Below the pieces are notes generated by a model that did no database searches, was not told where the DNA came from, and worked only from the letters and a program-made list of their open reading frames with translations. The position numbers and the translations under genes are program-made. A stretch of DNA of 64,000 nt from Hofstenia miamia (taxonomy: Eukaryota > Xenacoelomorpha > Acoela), in contig SCFE01000036.1 of the NCBI GenBank assembly GCA_004352715.1, positions 1,897,002 through 1,961,001 of the forward strand. The letters are read 5' to 3'. This document shows, piece by piece, positions 48,156-61,800 of this stretch (positions are counted from its first letter, which is position 1; each line of letters opens with the position of its first letter).

Positions 48156-49200
48156 TCACTTGTACTGTAATCCAATTTGTTCCATACCGATATTGAATAA
48201 TTTCATTACGTTTCTATTATACTTAGTTTTACCAAATGTAATTGTTCTTTGATTTAAATGATTGGGAATGTTCGATTTTCCTTTCCAAAATATCGATAAA
48301 CATCTAATATTTTGAAGAGCTTCTAATGATCTTAGATGACATTTACACATTATTTCCTTTTTATTTTTGTTGCGAATTATGTTTATTCCCCATTTAAATA
48401 CTTTCTCTAATTTCGATTTTGCCTTTTTATTTAAGGTCGTTAATAAACAAGATGAGTACAAGAAATGAGATAAAACAAGTGATCGAAAGAGTACTACCTT
48501 CCATTCTATTGGTATAAACTTTCCAATTTTTTGAATTGATCTTATACCATCCGCCATTTTCTTTATGATGTGATTTGCCTCGTCTTCAAAATTCAATTTA
48601 TTATCATTTACTACTCCCAAATATTTAATTTTTTTGATTCCTGAATGATGTTACATATCTTAATACTTTCTAATGTTGATTCATTTCTTCTATTCTTAAT
48701 TACCATAAATATAGTTTTTTCAATATTTAGTTTTAACAAATTATTATTAAAGAATGATTGTAATTTTTCAACATTTTTCTGTAAATTTAAAATATCATTA
48801 CAATAAATAAGAGTATCATCTGCAAATTGTACATGATTACTATTAATGTGCTGATCCATATCATTTACATATAACTTAAATAGTAATGGACCCAGTACTG
48901 ATCCATGTGGTACTCCATGGTTAATTTCTAATGAATTTGATATTTCTTCGTTGAGTTTCACATACTGATATATATATATATATAGAAAGACTTCATGCGG
49001 AATCAAATGAACGACTATTTACATTTTTCATTTTGCTTTAATTTTTATAATAAGATAGAATGGTTTATTGAATTAAATGCCTTTGAAATATCTAATGATG
49101 CTATATATTTTTTTTCATTCCTATCTAATTTTGAAAAATTGCGACAATTTTCGAGCACTTTGAAATTTTCCTTAAGCAAAATCAAAAGATAAGATATCTT
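48156..49200 (-). pseudogene. LINE reverse transcriptase with frameshifts
   Basis: Minus strand: ASLDISKAFNSINHSILL (motif A) lies near 49055-49110. A frameshift and a TA-repeat expansion near 48970-48990 follow. Then come NHGVPHGSVLGPLLFKLYVND (motif B, with PH for the usual PQ) and QFADDTLIYC near 48810-48835. At 48611-48620 the frame shifts again into GVVNDNKLNFEDEANHIIKK and a C-terminal part ending near 48156 (LRSLEALQNIRCLSIFWKG). It is a different subfamily from the 44706 LINE. Confidence 0.8.
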
Positions 49201-49616
49201 ATTGCGAAGTTAAATACAGTTATATAAAACTGATTGCTTTTCAACATAGCGTCGTTAATAAAAATCATAAAATAATAAAAAAACACCATAACCTCGTAAA
49301 CGTGTTATCGTTATTATAGAATTGTACCCTGTCCAAAATCTTCCTGACGTGAATTTTTGATTAAAAATAAATCTTTTCACACAATTGCGGAATTCTTTCA
49401 ATTTCTTAATTGGCTTAATTTTGTTAGGTAGATTATTCCATTGCTTTATATCTACTTTTAAAATGAGTTTTCAATTAATGTATGTCTAAACCTAGTGACA
49501 ACGCATTTTTTAGATCGTCTATATTGAATGTGTTTCTGAATTCAGAGAGCGTTATCCTATCACATGGCAAAATTTATTTAGTAGCTTTGAAAAAAATGTA
49601 ACTATGCTGATTGGTA

Positions 49617-50018
49617 TCAATAGTTAATTAGAAGGACACATCTCCACAACACAATATTCGGTATTACATTGAGTGGACATTTATATTGCAGATGAAGTTT
49701 AACCATTGATGTCTTTAAATGTGAAAATTGGACAATCCCGTAATTTAAGTGGCTCATAACAAATACATAAAATGAGTGAATCATTACATGAGGAGGTAAT
49801 TGATCAGAAACGTGAGAAATAGTTTTTATGTCAGCTGCAGTTTTTTTCTGTATGGATTTAACGTGCTCGCAAAATGAATGTCTTGAGCCAATCATTATTC
49901 CTATATTTTTAAAAATATCAATTGCAGAAATAATTGCATTTTTGATAGTAATATTTTTGTTTGCATGCAAGTTATTGTTAAAGGAGGGATTCATGTGAAA
50001 AATTGCGTTTTTCGGCAC
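49617..50018 (-). pseudogene. LINE RT C-terminal fragment
   Basis: The minus-strand frame contains IFKNIGIMIGSRHSFCEHVK and SDQLPPHVMIHSFYVFVMSHLNYGIVQFS. It aligns with FKYLGVTIDSKLKF and QLPPCAIIQFFHAFIMSHLNYA of the LINE at 44706-46436. A truncated, diverged relative in opposite orientation. Confidence 0.75.
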
Positions 50019-50239
50019 TAATGCGTAATTTGAAAAATGAAAAAATATTGACTTTGCAACTAGCAGTTAGATTCGATTCTCTTTATTGCAACATCTAATG
50101 AACTGTATTAAGTATATATACTTAGGAATCAATTATTTTTATTCATATATGTATCAATATTTCTCTATTATAATTACAGTATATCAAATTATATTATGTT
50201 ATTTTTAATATATTATATAAATTTCTACATTATTCTAGA

Positions 50240-50845
50240 CTTCATTTTAATATTAAAAATAATAATCATGTCAAATACACTATAGCTACAGCAGCTAAAA
50301 GACTCCACTTAATTCGTCTTCTGAAACTTAGTGGAATCAATATCAAGGGTATCAAAATGGTTTGTGTATATATGGTGCGATCAATTTTAGAATATTGTAA
50401 ATCTCTCTTACTAAAGACCAAACAAAAGGCATTGAGAATATACAGAAGCGGGCATTAAAGATCATCTTCCCTCATTTATTATTTCATGATGCTCTTTCTT
50501 TAGCCAACATCAACACCTTAGAAGATCGCAAGCTAAATACCTGCAACAGACCATGGAAAATGATAAAAAACAAAGACCACCATCTTCACTATCTATTACC
50601 TTTTTTCTTTGTATCAATATACAACCTCTGTCAAGATCGAGATTTTTATTTACCAATTTTATCAACCCGTCTCCAAAAATTCTTTATATACGCCCAAATT
50701 GATAACGATTTTCCTGCCACTGCGTCCAAATTTTCCAGCACTAGTGATACTATTTTTGTTTTGTTTTCTTGCATAATTATATCGGTATTATTCAAACTGT
50801 TATGTTGCCAGCATTAAATTTTTAAATTACTTACTACTTACTTAC
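50240..50845 (+). pseudogene. LINE ORF2 C-terminal remnant
   Basis: NHVKYTIATAAKRLHLIRLLK and MVRSILEYCKSLL near 50265-50410 are followed, after a frameshift, by an ALKIIFPHL-type segment. The frame 50560-50817 (NKDHHLHYLLP, YNLCQDRDFYLPILSTRLQKFF) completes the familiar C-terminal end. Short-unit (ACTT)n/(AAT)n sequence at 50828-50862 looks like the tail. Confidence 0.65.
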
Positions 50846-53352
50846 TTAATAATAATAATAATACAAATATTAATTGCATTATTATATGCAGTGCTAAAAT
50901 CCACAGTTATAAAGTAAGCTATGAAAATTAGTCTATTCTTAAGTCATTAATTTCTTGTTAACTGGGACAGCGTTGCTTCTCAATAACTTGAATATAAACC
51001 TTTTGCAGGTCGTCTCTATTGCTCTCCTTTCAAAGAGAGCATTGTATTCAGTTGCGGCAATGGTGTTCAACTTCCTTTATTTCATCCAAAGTATTTATCA
51101 CGCTCGGAGCTACTAAAATTGAAGTTCTTTTTGTGCTACTAAAAAGGTCAATCCTTAATTTCTAAATAGTTCAAAATCAGGCTCACTTTAATTCGTTATA
51201 TACTCTCGCTTTGCTTATAAAACGAGGTTTTTAATTTGAAAATGCTTTGATAGTTTATACCAATATAATTTACTGTTCGAAAACACTTATGATTATTGTT
51301 GAAAAATAACCAAATCATATGCTTAAAGTCATGAAGAATAACAAAAGAGTATTCTAACGATTAATTGTAAATTCATTATTTCACATATAGATGGCGTCAC
51401 TGCAATATTAGAGCAATGAATATTGATTTGCTTACTATACCAAAAAAATCACCTTACACGTAATGTGCAAATGCAATAAAAGGATTTCCGAATTTCGCCA
51501 TCATTGTGTTGAATCCTTACATAAACAAACTGCTTATATGATATTTTAAAAGTCAAATAAGTTTTAGTTGTTAATCAAACTACATGCCTTAAATATATTA
51601 GTCCTTGATTTCTTTCTTCTCTTTAAAGACTAGAATATCAAATTGTAGAAAAGCATATTTTTACGAGAAATTAATTCTGAATGTTTATATTATTGCGCAG
51701 TAATCCACTTCAGATTAGGGTCTGCTCGGCAGGTATATATACAATCAGTCGGCGATTAAAGTTGAATTGCTAATTGAATATTTACTTAATGTTAACAAAC
51801 ATGAGATTCAATTTAATAGAAACTGAATTCCATCTACGATATCATAGATAGATTGCGAACACTCTTCATTGTTTCAAAAACAGCATACATTTTATTATCA
51901 CCTCTCCGTAAAAAAATTCTTTCAACAAGATTGAAGTTTTCAAAATTTGTACTCAATCCGCATGTTTTTTTCAAATTTTTCTACCAACAAATTATGAAAC
52001 AAAATAAGAATTCAAAAATTTCTTCCTAATCAATAAAAAAATTTTTATTTATGTTATGCTAGACTTTTCTTTTTTTGCTATTGAAAAATTATTTTACACT
52101 TTCCAAATAAAATTTACCTTAGTAAATTGCAATACTATTGTGTCAAAACTCTGGCCAATAATATTGCAATATATTATATGAGCAATACATTATTGCATAT
52201 AACTGGTAGTAAAACACATTGAGTTAAACGAAGCTTTAATGTATATGCATAAAGCGCACCGTCTATTATTTGATTAGTAGAAAATATCTGAAAATTATAG
52301 GATAAAATTATTTATTGATCCATGAAATATCGATCACATATATTTATTGGAATGTGGTACACAAACTACATGGGTGCGTTTCCCAATTTTTATGCAATTT
52401 ACTGACTTTTATTGTAAATGAATCAATCAACTTGAATGGTTATAACATCTCAAGGAAAGGCAAGGACACAAGAGACTGTGTTTAAAATCATCGACACAAA
52501 CGGTATACCCAACTAGTTATTACAACATTCCCAAAGTTATATACATAGAATGACAAATATACCAATTATATAGATCTAAAATTATTAAATCATGCATAGC
52601 AGTGCCAACATACATACACACAATGTGAATATTTACTAGACTATACGCAGAGCTTTTACTTTCTTAGACGAGGTGTCTGAGTGAATGAAGCAATAATAAT
52701 ATTGTGCGACAAATTGTAATAGGACTAATAGCTTTTTTTGATGACGTCAGTAATTACAATGACAACATATTCTAGCCACGACGTATCGCGCAATCATATC
52801 ATTGCTTCATGCAACAAGTCATCTAGTCTAACTACGGTAAATGGCATATACATGTATAAAGAACAATTAATAAGTTAAACATGCTAAATTGTAATTGATG
52901 CGAAAACAGAATTTGCAAACACTAGCGACAAATTTAGCCTTGACTAAAATATTACAAAACACAACACCGCTGCATATTTACATTCTTCATTAATTCAGGA
53001 TATGGCTTTTTTAAAATAATTTCAGTTTGAAATCTTACAATTTATTCAAGGTCATGCGTATGATTTTCTCATTAAGGTTCGACGATATACGTATGCTTAT
53101 ACCATTGTTATATGTATACTATACCTATACTCAATGCATACCAATATTGCTTGTATACGTGTATACCTATGTATACTTTTTCTATCGGCTAAGATAACGC
53201 TTAAACTAAACACATTTGTACTCATCCGTCAAAAGCTCAAAATGACAGCCCTTTTCACATCAGAATAAATCAGAAATATGGAAATAATAACAAAAATTAT
53301 AACAAACACATTCTGATAGTTCAACACAGCCTAATCTGAAAACGCTTAGTCC

Positions 53353-53438
53353 CTATGCTTTTTCATCCTCTAACTCAATGTCAGTGTCAAATTCGCCCAG
53401 ACACTTATTTATCCGTTGACACATGCCTAGTCCGGCAC
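53353..53438 (-). CDS. Weak candidate terminal exon, unknown gene
   Basis: On the minus strand an acceptor-like ATAATCAG is followed by 28 protein-like codons (GAGLGMCQRINKC ... DTDIELEDEKA) and a TAG. Composition differs from the surrounding AT-rich sequence. No upstream exon was found and I do not recognise the product, so chance or an old transposon piece remains possible. Confidence 0.15.
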
Positions 53439-53561
53439 CTGATTATGACATCGTTGGCTAGTGGCTTGTCATAATTATTAAATCCACTCAAAATATTGAA
53501 AAATGGACCATAAAAATGCATGTCACCACCTTAGTTTTAAAATTTGCATCTCTTAAATATT

Positions 53562-53656
53562 TTTTAATTTAGTCCATCAATAGCCTGCTGAAACCCTGTC
53601 GAGGGAACATTCCACTATATCCTCCTTGTGTAGGCCATTGAATGGACTAATAATTT
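53562..53656. repeat. Short hairpin repeat
   Basis: TTTAGTCCATCAATAGCCT on the left is matched inverted by AGGCCATTGAATGGACTAA on the right, about 50 bases apart. It is probably a very small inverted-repeat element. Confidence 0.55.
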
Positions 53657-56600
53657 AAGAGACAAAGCATTACATTGGGAGTTAGTGAGATTACTATCAA
53701 AGTTTAATTTTATAAAAACAAATGTCTTATGACTATAGCTACTATGCTGTTTGTGAATCTTGAATTTTGTCAATGAAATAAATGGCAACGCAATAAAAAA
53801 GATCTAGCATTGCACAAATGGTATAAAATATATACGAAAACGAATTCCTATATTCAGAAAAACATTATAAATAGCAATTATAACTGGTTTTGCTTTATCA
53901 TGTTGTCACTAATAAACTAACGACATTTATAACAAAACATGTAATCAGGTTACGAAGTCACTTTTAAATACCTTTTCTTGTAATTAATTGTTATTGAAAT
54001 CAAATCTACTAAATTATCTTATCTATCATTCATAAATTTTTGCCTAAATATGAAGCCTTTACCAATGATAAAACGTTCCAATTTCGAATTTTTTTGTGCT
54101 AAACATTTTTCTTTTGGTAGTTTTTAATTTACCCATGCATAAGTGATTGTAAGGTGGCAATGAGCGGGTTATCTTAAAAAGCTAAGTAAGAATGTTAAGT
54201 TGAATTTGTTGTTTAGTCTAAAGATTAGAATTGCATAAACCGAGCTTAGAGCCAAAACTACTCATCTTGATGTTGAGTAAATCAATAAAATTCTCACTTT
54301 CCTACTCTAAGCGATTTTATATTCACTAGTAATTTCCTCAAAAATTTTTTAAAAAAGCATGCATTAGTGAAAATGAGTATTGAATTATCGCTGTAATAAG
54401 ATGATAATTAATAAATAGATTCTTGGAATTTGCATCTATTGGGTCTAAGCCACGATATGCTGAAAGTATTCAGGCCCGATCTAAACTTCTTGTCAAAGAT
54501 ATTTAGCAGAGTTGCTTAAACTGGTAAATATATAGGAGTATGTCATGTGAATATGAAAAGCATAAAAAACAATCGATTGAAATATTTATAAAGTTCATCC
54601 TCGATTTTTTAAAATTAGCCTGCTATTCTTGCTAAGAGATTGCAAGGATTGCATTTCTACATAAATCTAAGGCGGAGACAATTTGTAGGGTTCAAAGCAA
54701 CGTGTTATTACGATTTGAAAACCGGGCCGGCCTTAGCCAGCGCCAGACAAGGGCAAAATATGCGTACAAGTAAAATGAAACAGTCACGTTAGCAACGTCC
54801 TGCATTATAATGTGGGTTCAATCCAATAATTAGTTGTTGTAAAAGTACATAGATCTGTGCTTGCATATGCTGTTTTGGTAAATTATATATATATAATTAT
54901 ATAATTTTATCTCGATTATATAATTGTAGATCATTGTATATAATTGCATCCCCAACAATTTAAGTTATTGATACTAAATCAAAAGAGCAATTTCAGTAAG
55001 TGTATACATTGCAACTTAAGAATTTTACAAAATATGTATGTAATTATACATTTTTAGGGATCATTCAGTATTTTAAAGTATCGTAAAGCCTCTTTAAAAA
55101 ATTTAAGCTTTGGAAAGTAATGTTAAAATTTAAAGTATTTTTAAGTCACCTTAAAGCAAACCATCTGATTCCTTAAGATATCCTTAACTTATTCTAAATA
55201 GAATCATTGCACTTAATTATAGTTCTGTATATTTAATCACCTAATCAAATCTCAGATTGCAAGAAAAATATAAGAAACTGCAGCATGATAGAACAAATAG
55301 AAATATTCTATTTATAGAAGCTAATAAATTTATCAATTATTTTCTTTGTTTTTTGGAATATAATTGAATTTTTTTATTTTTTATTTACCACGTATTTATA
55401 AAGACTGCCTAGTTGCTCTATTTTACTAAAGTCATTTACTAAATTCAATAAATTTCATACTACATCAATCCAGTGGTGAAGCCAGAAAATTTCAAACTGA
55501 ATAATACGAATAAAATAATTTTCTACAAATTTTATTATATTTTCAAAAAAATTCTCAACTTCGAAATCCAAACTTTGAAGATTAGGGGCTCTGTTCGCTC
55601 CCCCTTGCTACACATATGCATCAATCTCAATTGATAGCAGTTCCAAACCACTGAACGATTCTCTATTAATGGTAGATCACAAATATCTTCTAATTACAAC
55701 ATTAAACACGAAAAGAGCCTAATTTTTTGTAACTCATAGTGCGCATATTAAAGTATGTATCCTAAAGTTCAAATGCAACAAGCAATATACAGTAGTTGTT
55801 GAATTCATATTATGAAAGATTCAATATTAATTTTCTTAAATTTAATAATAACGTTTCTGTAATAATTGCCCCCCTTAAAGCCGGTACTGTTTGTAAAGAA
55901 CTATGGAACGGAACTTTAAAATGCATAACATACATTTACATACCATTCATTTTTTAGTGTGCGATGAAATTTATAACATGTTTTTAAAAAAATTGATAAT
56001 AGCAGCTTTAGAGCCACGACATTGAATTCGTGAAAATGTTGTAGATTCCCAAACATTGAATAACATTTTCTAAAAGTAGCCTAAACAATTTGAGTTTAAA
56101 TATGCGGAATCAAAATCATTATATGTGGGTTACTTGAAATAAAACAAAAAATGCGGGTGTTTCATGTTAATTACGAGAAACTTGGAATGTCTGCATTTGT
56201 ATTTCACAACAAAATATTTTTTGCAATGTAACAACTATTTACTTGTCTCAACAATATAATCAATTTTTGTAGAAGCAATTTGAAAGATATATGATAATTT
56301 TTGCAAATAGAAATTGACGTTGTTTTTGATACATAAAACGACCACATAACAACACAAAACAACGTTGTTTCGACCTTAAATTTTTATCTGCGTCCTTTAA
56401 ATTTGCTAAGGTGCATATTACTTAGTTCATAACTGTTTGCAACATTTTTTATTAAGCTTTGCCTTTGTAAATCGAATATAATTGACACTCTTTTAAATTT
56501 CCAAATTTGATAAGCCAACTAATTTAAGACCTTTGCCTTAATTCAAATACACTCTCAAAAGTGAGTAAACATCTGGGTTGATGTTTTTATGTTATTAAAT

Positions 56601-57217
56601 TAATTTTTTAAGAATAGTTGAGTTCACTATTTTCACCAGCACTTAGTAATTGTAAAACTGGTTGGTTTATGCATGTTTCCTTCGAGTACAATTATTCGTT
56701 CTTTTTACCATTGGCCTTGCTCCGTTATCACCTTCAGTTCAACCAATTATAATTTTAATGGAACGCTTTGAACCACAGACATCCAGCCATAAAAATATAT
56801 AACCATCCTATATCAAAGAATCTATAAATATATTCCATTAAATTTATTGAAAAATCAATAATACAAGCAATTGAATGCCTTAAGTTATATTTACAACGTC
56901 CAATGTTTTTAATTAACATGATTTTCAAAACTACAAAATTCGGAACTTCTAAGTAAATGAACTTCAAGTTTAATATCTTTGTGCAAATTATATCAAAGTG
57001 TTCGAGGTGATTTGTTTCAGGCGCATAAACATTAGGAACTTATATTAATGAAATTAGCTGAAGAATAATCTCGTTTGCTGTTACTAATACATGCAAAGCT
57101 GTAAAAATACTTTGATTGGTTAGAAAAATTACTTCAATAAATGCTTTACCATAAAAAAACAATCAAATATCATATTTTAATTAAATTTCATAGAAAAAAT
57201 ATATGCTTATATATATA

Positions 57218-57252
<35 letters not shown>

Positions 57253-57395
57253 TTGCAATTCTCTATTTTTTAAATTTTTATTTCAGTACTTTGATGCTAA
57301 ATCATGCTTTTTATTACAAATTTTCCACGTAATTGCTTAACACCAATATAGCAAAATAGCTGTCAGCAAAGGTCAAATTAATGATTTTTAAAATT

Positions 57396-57728
57396 TCATA
57401 ACAAGAAATTTTGAAACTGCAATGCAACGTCATCAATTGAGAAAATAATAACTGAGAATTATATTCACTATGTTTAACTGTGTGTTGAGAAATATTCAGC
57501 TAAATATTTNTGAGATTATGATAGGTAAAACTAATGAAAATAATCAGTTTTCTCAAAAAATAAGAGAGCTTTGCAGTCAAATCAAGGTTGTAGCCTTTTC
57601 AATGAATGGATCTATCATAACAAGAAATTTTGAAACTGCAATGCAACGTCATCAATTGAGAAAATAATAACTGAGAATTATATTCACTATGTTTAACTGT
57701 GTGTTGAGAAATATTCAGCTAAATATTT
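57396..57728. repeat. 114-base exact direct repeat around a single N
   Basis: 57396-57509 and 57615-57728 are identical, and the N at 57510 directly follows the first copy. This pattern suggests a mis-joined overlap, not a real duplication. Confidence 0.85.
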
Positions 57729-58288
57729 ATCTGTACAACAGTGATATATATCCAGCCATCATTATGTATTATTGAAAATTGCTTATTACATTTATTGCAA
57801 AAAGCCAAAATTCATTTTCTCTTTTAGTTTTTTCGGGAAAAAAAAATTCGAATAATTATCCCTGTTGTCATTTTATAAAGGAAAATTGCAAAGCACTTAG
57901 TTTAAAGCTGAGTTTTGTAAATGCCAACTAGTGAACAAATACGGCCATCATGACATTTGATTGGTCAACACTCATTCTTTCATAGTCTGTAAATTCATAT
58001 TAATCTCATAATTCAATTTTTCGGGAATGGCGTGTATATGAAATTCCACAGTGCTTTTAAATATTGCATTGATAAATTCATTAAACCAATAAGCAATTAG
58101 ATTGCTGTTAATTTAAAATAAGTCTAAATTTCGCCTCTAGAGGGCTACTACGATTACTTGCATAATTTCTTGTAATGTCCTATTGATACTATGAGTGGCA
58201 ATCCGAAAATTTTGGTAATCCCTTAAACTTAAATTCTCCAAAATTCTTATTGCTTGCTCAGACAGAAATTTTCAATATAATATCATTT

Positions 58289-58357
58289 GGAAGACTATCG
58301 TTATGTTTCTATGATAAGCAAATTCATCTTGAAACTATCAACAATTTGTGTTGATGA
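58289..58357 (+). repeat. Dispersed repeat, copy 2
   Basis: This is similar to 21648-21715 over about 68 bases, with the shared string ATGATAAGCAAAT. No coding content. Confidence 0.5.
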
Positions 58358-58785
58358 TCTTAGGATGTCGCATTACGGCACCACATATCGCAACAATAAT
58401 TTTTTTTAAAATGCATATGCACAGTTTTGACAAACTAGTTTCTGAATTTAAACTAAATATTGGTTCAAACAAAATTGTTCAATGTTTGTTTATATTCATT
58501 TGCAGTTAGAATTGTTTGGGAATAATAATTGTATTTGCTCACAATAATTTTGCAATTCTGGTAAATCTAAAATAATTTCAACATTGACAACTTTAGCAAA
58601 ATAGTGTAAACTAAATTTTAATGTTTAACTTGTTTTCATTTTGAATTAGTATAATATCCATGAATAAATTATTTCTAAATGAAATGAAGGGCAACGCAAT
58701 GAGCCATCATAGGGACTTCAATTTAAGAAGGTTTTAAGAAGATCACATAATATGTTCAGAATGGAGTGGGACATGGTTTTGACAT

Positions 58786-59165
58786 ATGCAGATTGCTTCG
58801 TTAAAACATGAAACACTTACGCCATTCCCAAGGATGAGACAGAACACAATTTCGACAGTTGAAATAAGTAAGAATATTATTCAAATATTTGTGATAGATT
58901 TTGCTTCAGCGTTCAACAGAATTAATCTAATTTTTTTTGACATTATATTTCTTATCTATGCAAAGAAGTTGACTGCTAAATACCCATGTAACCTTCTTCT
59001 CAAATATGCGGATGCTTCTATGATCATTAGAGCACATCGAACAGAAGTAGATCTATTAGAATGTTTCCAAGAATAGCAATATTGCTGATTATGCAAAATC
59101 TTTAGATATGATACTAAATCAACAGAAGTGTTGTGAATTGATTATTGATTTTTCGAATTCCAGTT
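58786..59165 (+). pseudogene. Degraded LINE reverse transcriptase
   Basis: VIDFASAFNRI (motif A) near 58890-58922 and LLKYADASMII (YADD changed to YADA) near 59000-59032 lie in one frame, far closer together than in a complete RT, so the motif B region is deleted. After a frameshift a SLDMILNQQKCCELIIDFS string near 59100-59152 matches the following segment. Vague similarity to a C-terminal end continues near 59690-59780. Confidence 0.6.
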
Positions 59166-60439
59166 TGAACGTACTCTCTCGCAGTGGCGACAGAATGAAT
59201 TGGGGAGCGGGGGGTTGCAAGGTACATGTATTACTAAAAGTACTAATAAATTAAAAGAAATTTTACTTACAAAATTTACTAAGGTTTTTTTCAAAATTTT
59301 AATTTTATGGGAGAGGACAACTCTCTCGATTTTTGTTCTTACATGGTATTCCTATAAAAAGTAAAAGTAAAGGAAGTCAATATTCCCGGTTATATTTTAA
59401 TATCTAAAGTATCTCATAAACCTTGTATAAAAAAAAGCTGATGACGATGACGAAGGGGAATACACGATTGTGAGCATTGAGGAAATTAAAATCTTTAGGA
59501 ATCCCAAAATTTGTCTAAAATAATTCCATTTTGTCTGAACTGAAACAACAGACACCTCTATGGCACTTTGGTATTACAAATCGCCAAAGTAAGCAACTTG
59601 AAAATATCTGGGGACGAGCTGATCTAGTTGTTTTTAAAAAGACTCCTTCACAATCACTTTTGACAAAAGAGTACTATTATGCAAACACAAGTTTGTGAGA
59701 TAAGATATTCTTCAAGACCGCATGATCATCTGAAAACCAGGTATAGAAAAAATTTGAATATTTTTACAAAATGGGATTTCTAACTGGAAAAAATTCTTGT
59801 TTGCGTGAACTTCAAACACAACAATAAGGTTTACCACAAATTTTCATCACTGCACGAGCGGGCTTAACCCCATAGATGTCTGTAAATGCAATAGCCTTTC
59901 AATATTTCTTAACAGGCTTCAAAAAAATATTCAAAAATGTGGACAAATCGATTTGTTAATGAAAATTTACCCTAGTAGAAATAGGGTTAGAAATAAAGAA
60001 TTTTAAAATTAAATTATTTAATGTTCTTGTGAAATAAAAAAACTTTTTCCTGCTTAAGTGTTAATGTCTGAATGCCTACAACGTTTACATTGCTTGAAAT
60101 AGTCCGGAAAAGAAATTTGAAGGAAAAGAAGCCCTTTTCCTAAGAAACTGATTGAAAATGGATTGCTTTGGATATTTCCTTTAATATATATATATATATA
60201 TATATATATGATTTTTCAATCACATTCAGTGCAAATATGTGGCATTAAAATTTTACAATTACTACATCAAATTGTGTTAAAATATGCATGCACTTAAAAT
60301 ATATTCAATAAGTTGCTATAGGTTAGTTGATTGTTCATTAGTTCGTTCTTATTAGCGTATTTTATAAATAGGGCCTCGGCATATTTAGTATTCTTGGTTC
60401 TAAATAAGATCTCGAAATTATATTTAGTTGCTTGATGTC

Positions 60440-60930
60440 TATGCTAATATATTTCACTTTCTAAATGCCCTCCTAGGTGTTCACTGATCCTGGTTTCAAA
60501 ATGTCTCTTGGTTTAGACGATGTAAGAAAGATTAAATGCTTCACATTGGTATTTATATATAATGGAGGAAACCAGGACTTTGTTGATAGGATCTTTATTC
60601 TTATATGTCAGTATTGGAACAATCTTTGTTACTTCAAGTCTTTCATTTGTCTTTTAAATTTTTGATTTTAAAAATTCTTTTCTTTCTTCAATTTAAGGTA
60701 ATTTCCAATATATTGGGTTCCGATCATCTGTTATTAATTGGTTACATAGTATACTATTGGAAGTTAATGCTTTGTCAACGAATTTCTTTATTAATTTATG
60801 TGGATAGTCATTTTGTTCTAAGATCGAATAAAGGTTTGATATTGAATCAATTATATTGTTATAATTCGAAGATATTTTCATAATTCTATCTAGCAAGCAC
60901 TGCATTGTATTTGTTTTATATTTTTACAAT
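60440..60930 (-). pseudogene. Penelope-like element remnant (RT end plus GIY-YIG)
   Basis: The minus-strand frame 60905-60693 (MQCLLDRIMKISSNYNN ... ILEQNDYPHKLIKKF) resembles the end of a Penelope-type reverse transcriptase. Downstream, after a frameshift, VLVSSIIYKYQCEAFNLSYIV, a TAA, then TKRHFETRISEHLGGHLES near 60470-60590 follows the GIY-YIG nuclease pattern (VYK..C..C...YIG.T.RHL..R..EHL). The glycine of YIG is valine and a stop follows, so the nuclease is dead. RT followed by GIY-YIG is the hallmark order of Penelope-like elements. Confidence 0.6.
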
Positions 60931-61800
60931 TTTTGAAGATCCAAATGATATAGACATATTCAACAGTTTCTTGAATAACTGTCTAGAAGAATTGAAATTT
61001 ACAATAAAAAATTCCAATATTTCAAATAAATTTTATTGACATAACAATAAAAGTTTTCAAAGACAACCATGAAACTAAGATGTAAAAAACCTCCTAATAC
61101 TGACCTATATGTTCCATTCCAATCATACTGCGACATCAAATATAAAACAAACAAGTATGAATAAGAAAAAGAGTGATATATAGATAAATGTAAAATAGAT
61201 TTGCTTTAATAAAGGCAGTCAATTGTAGTTTAACGGTTCGCCATAATTGTCGAAGAATTGTTATAATTACGCATGATTACAATTTATGTTGCAATTAACC
61301 CCAAGTGCATTGGTGTTGTGCAAAACTTGCCTAAAACCCAAAATTTGTTTTCACAATCTTTTTCTCTACAAAGTATTTGAAAACAGTCAAAATATTAATT
61401 TTGTATAATTTTATTCCAAAATTTTTTGTAACATGTGATACATTGGAATAACTCAAGTTCAAGTACCCCTTCACAAAGGTAGATTATGGGGATACATTCT
61501 ATACTTTCTGATGTATTAAAAATAGGTTTTTGTTCAGTATGTATTTATTAAATATTTCATAAGAATTTGAAAGAAATATATAATATTGTGCTTAAATTAT
61601 TATTTGATTCGGTGAAGTTTATAAAGTAAACATTCTTCTTGATGGGCTCTATTATAATTACTTGATAATATTAGAATGGAAGATTATGAAGTTATAATAA
61701 AAATATGTGTACATTCCAATCTATTACATCAAAAATTGACTGCATTATAAAGTAATTTTAAAAAATATCAATCTAACGTCCATTTCAGAATATTCTTATA

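Larger units (their letters stand above)
50846..58240. other. Long AT-rich region without a convincing gene
   Basis: Stops are dense in all frames. A lone end of the 37106 miniature element stands near 50957-50974. GC-rich patches such as ACCGGGCCGGCCTTAGCC (54721-54738) look like worn transposon ends. I saw no tRNA, rRNA or conserved exon apart from the weak candidate at 53353-53438. Confidence 0.4.

Noticed and set aside
54716-54840. Possible tRNA, because of GGGTTCAATCC
   Set aside because: No A box at the right distance and no cloverleaf pairing could be drawn. The GC-rich start looks more like a transposon end.
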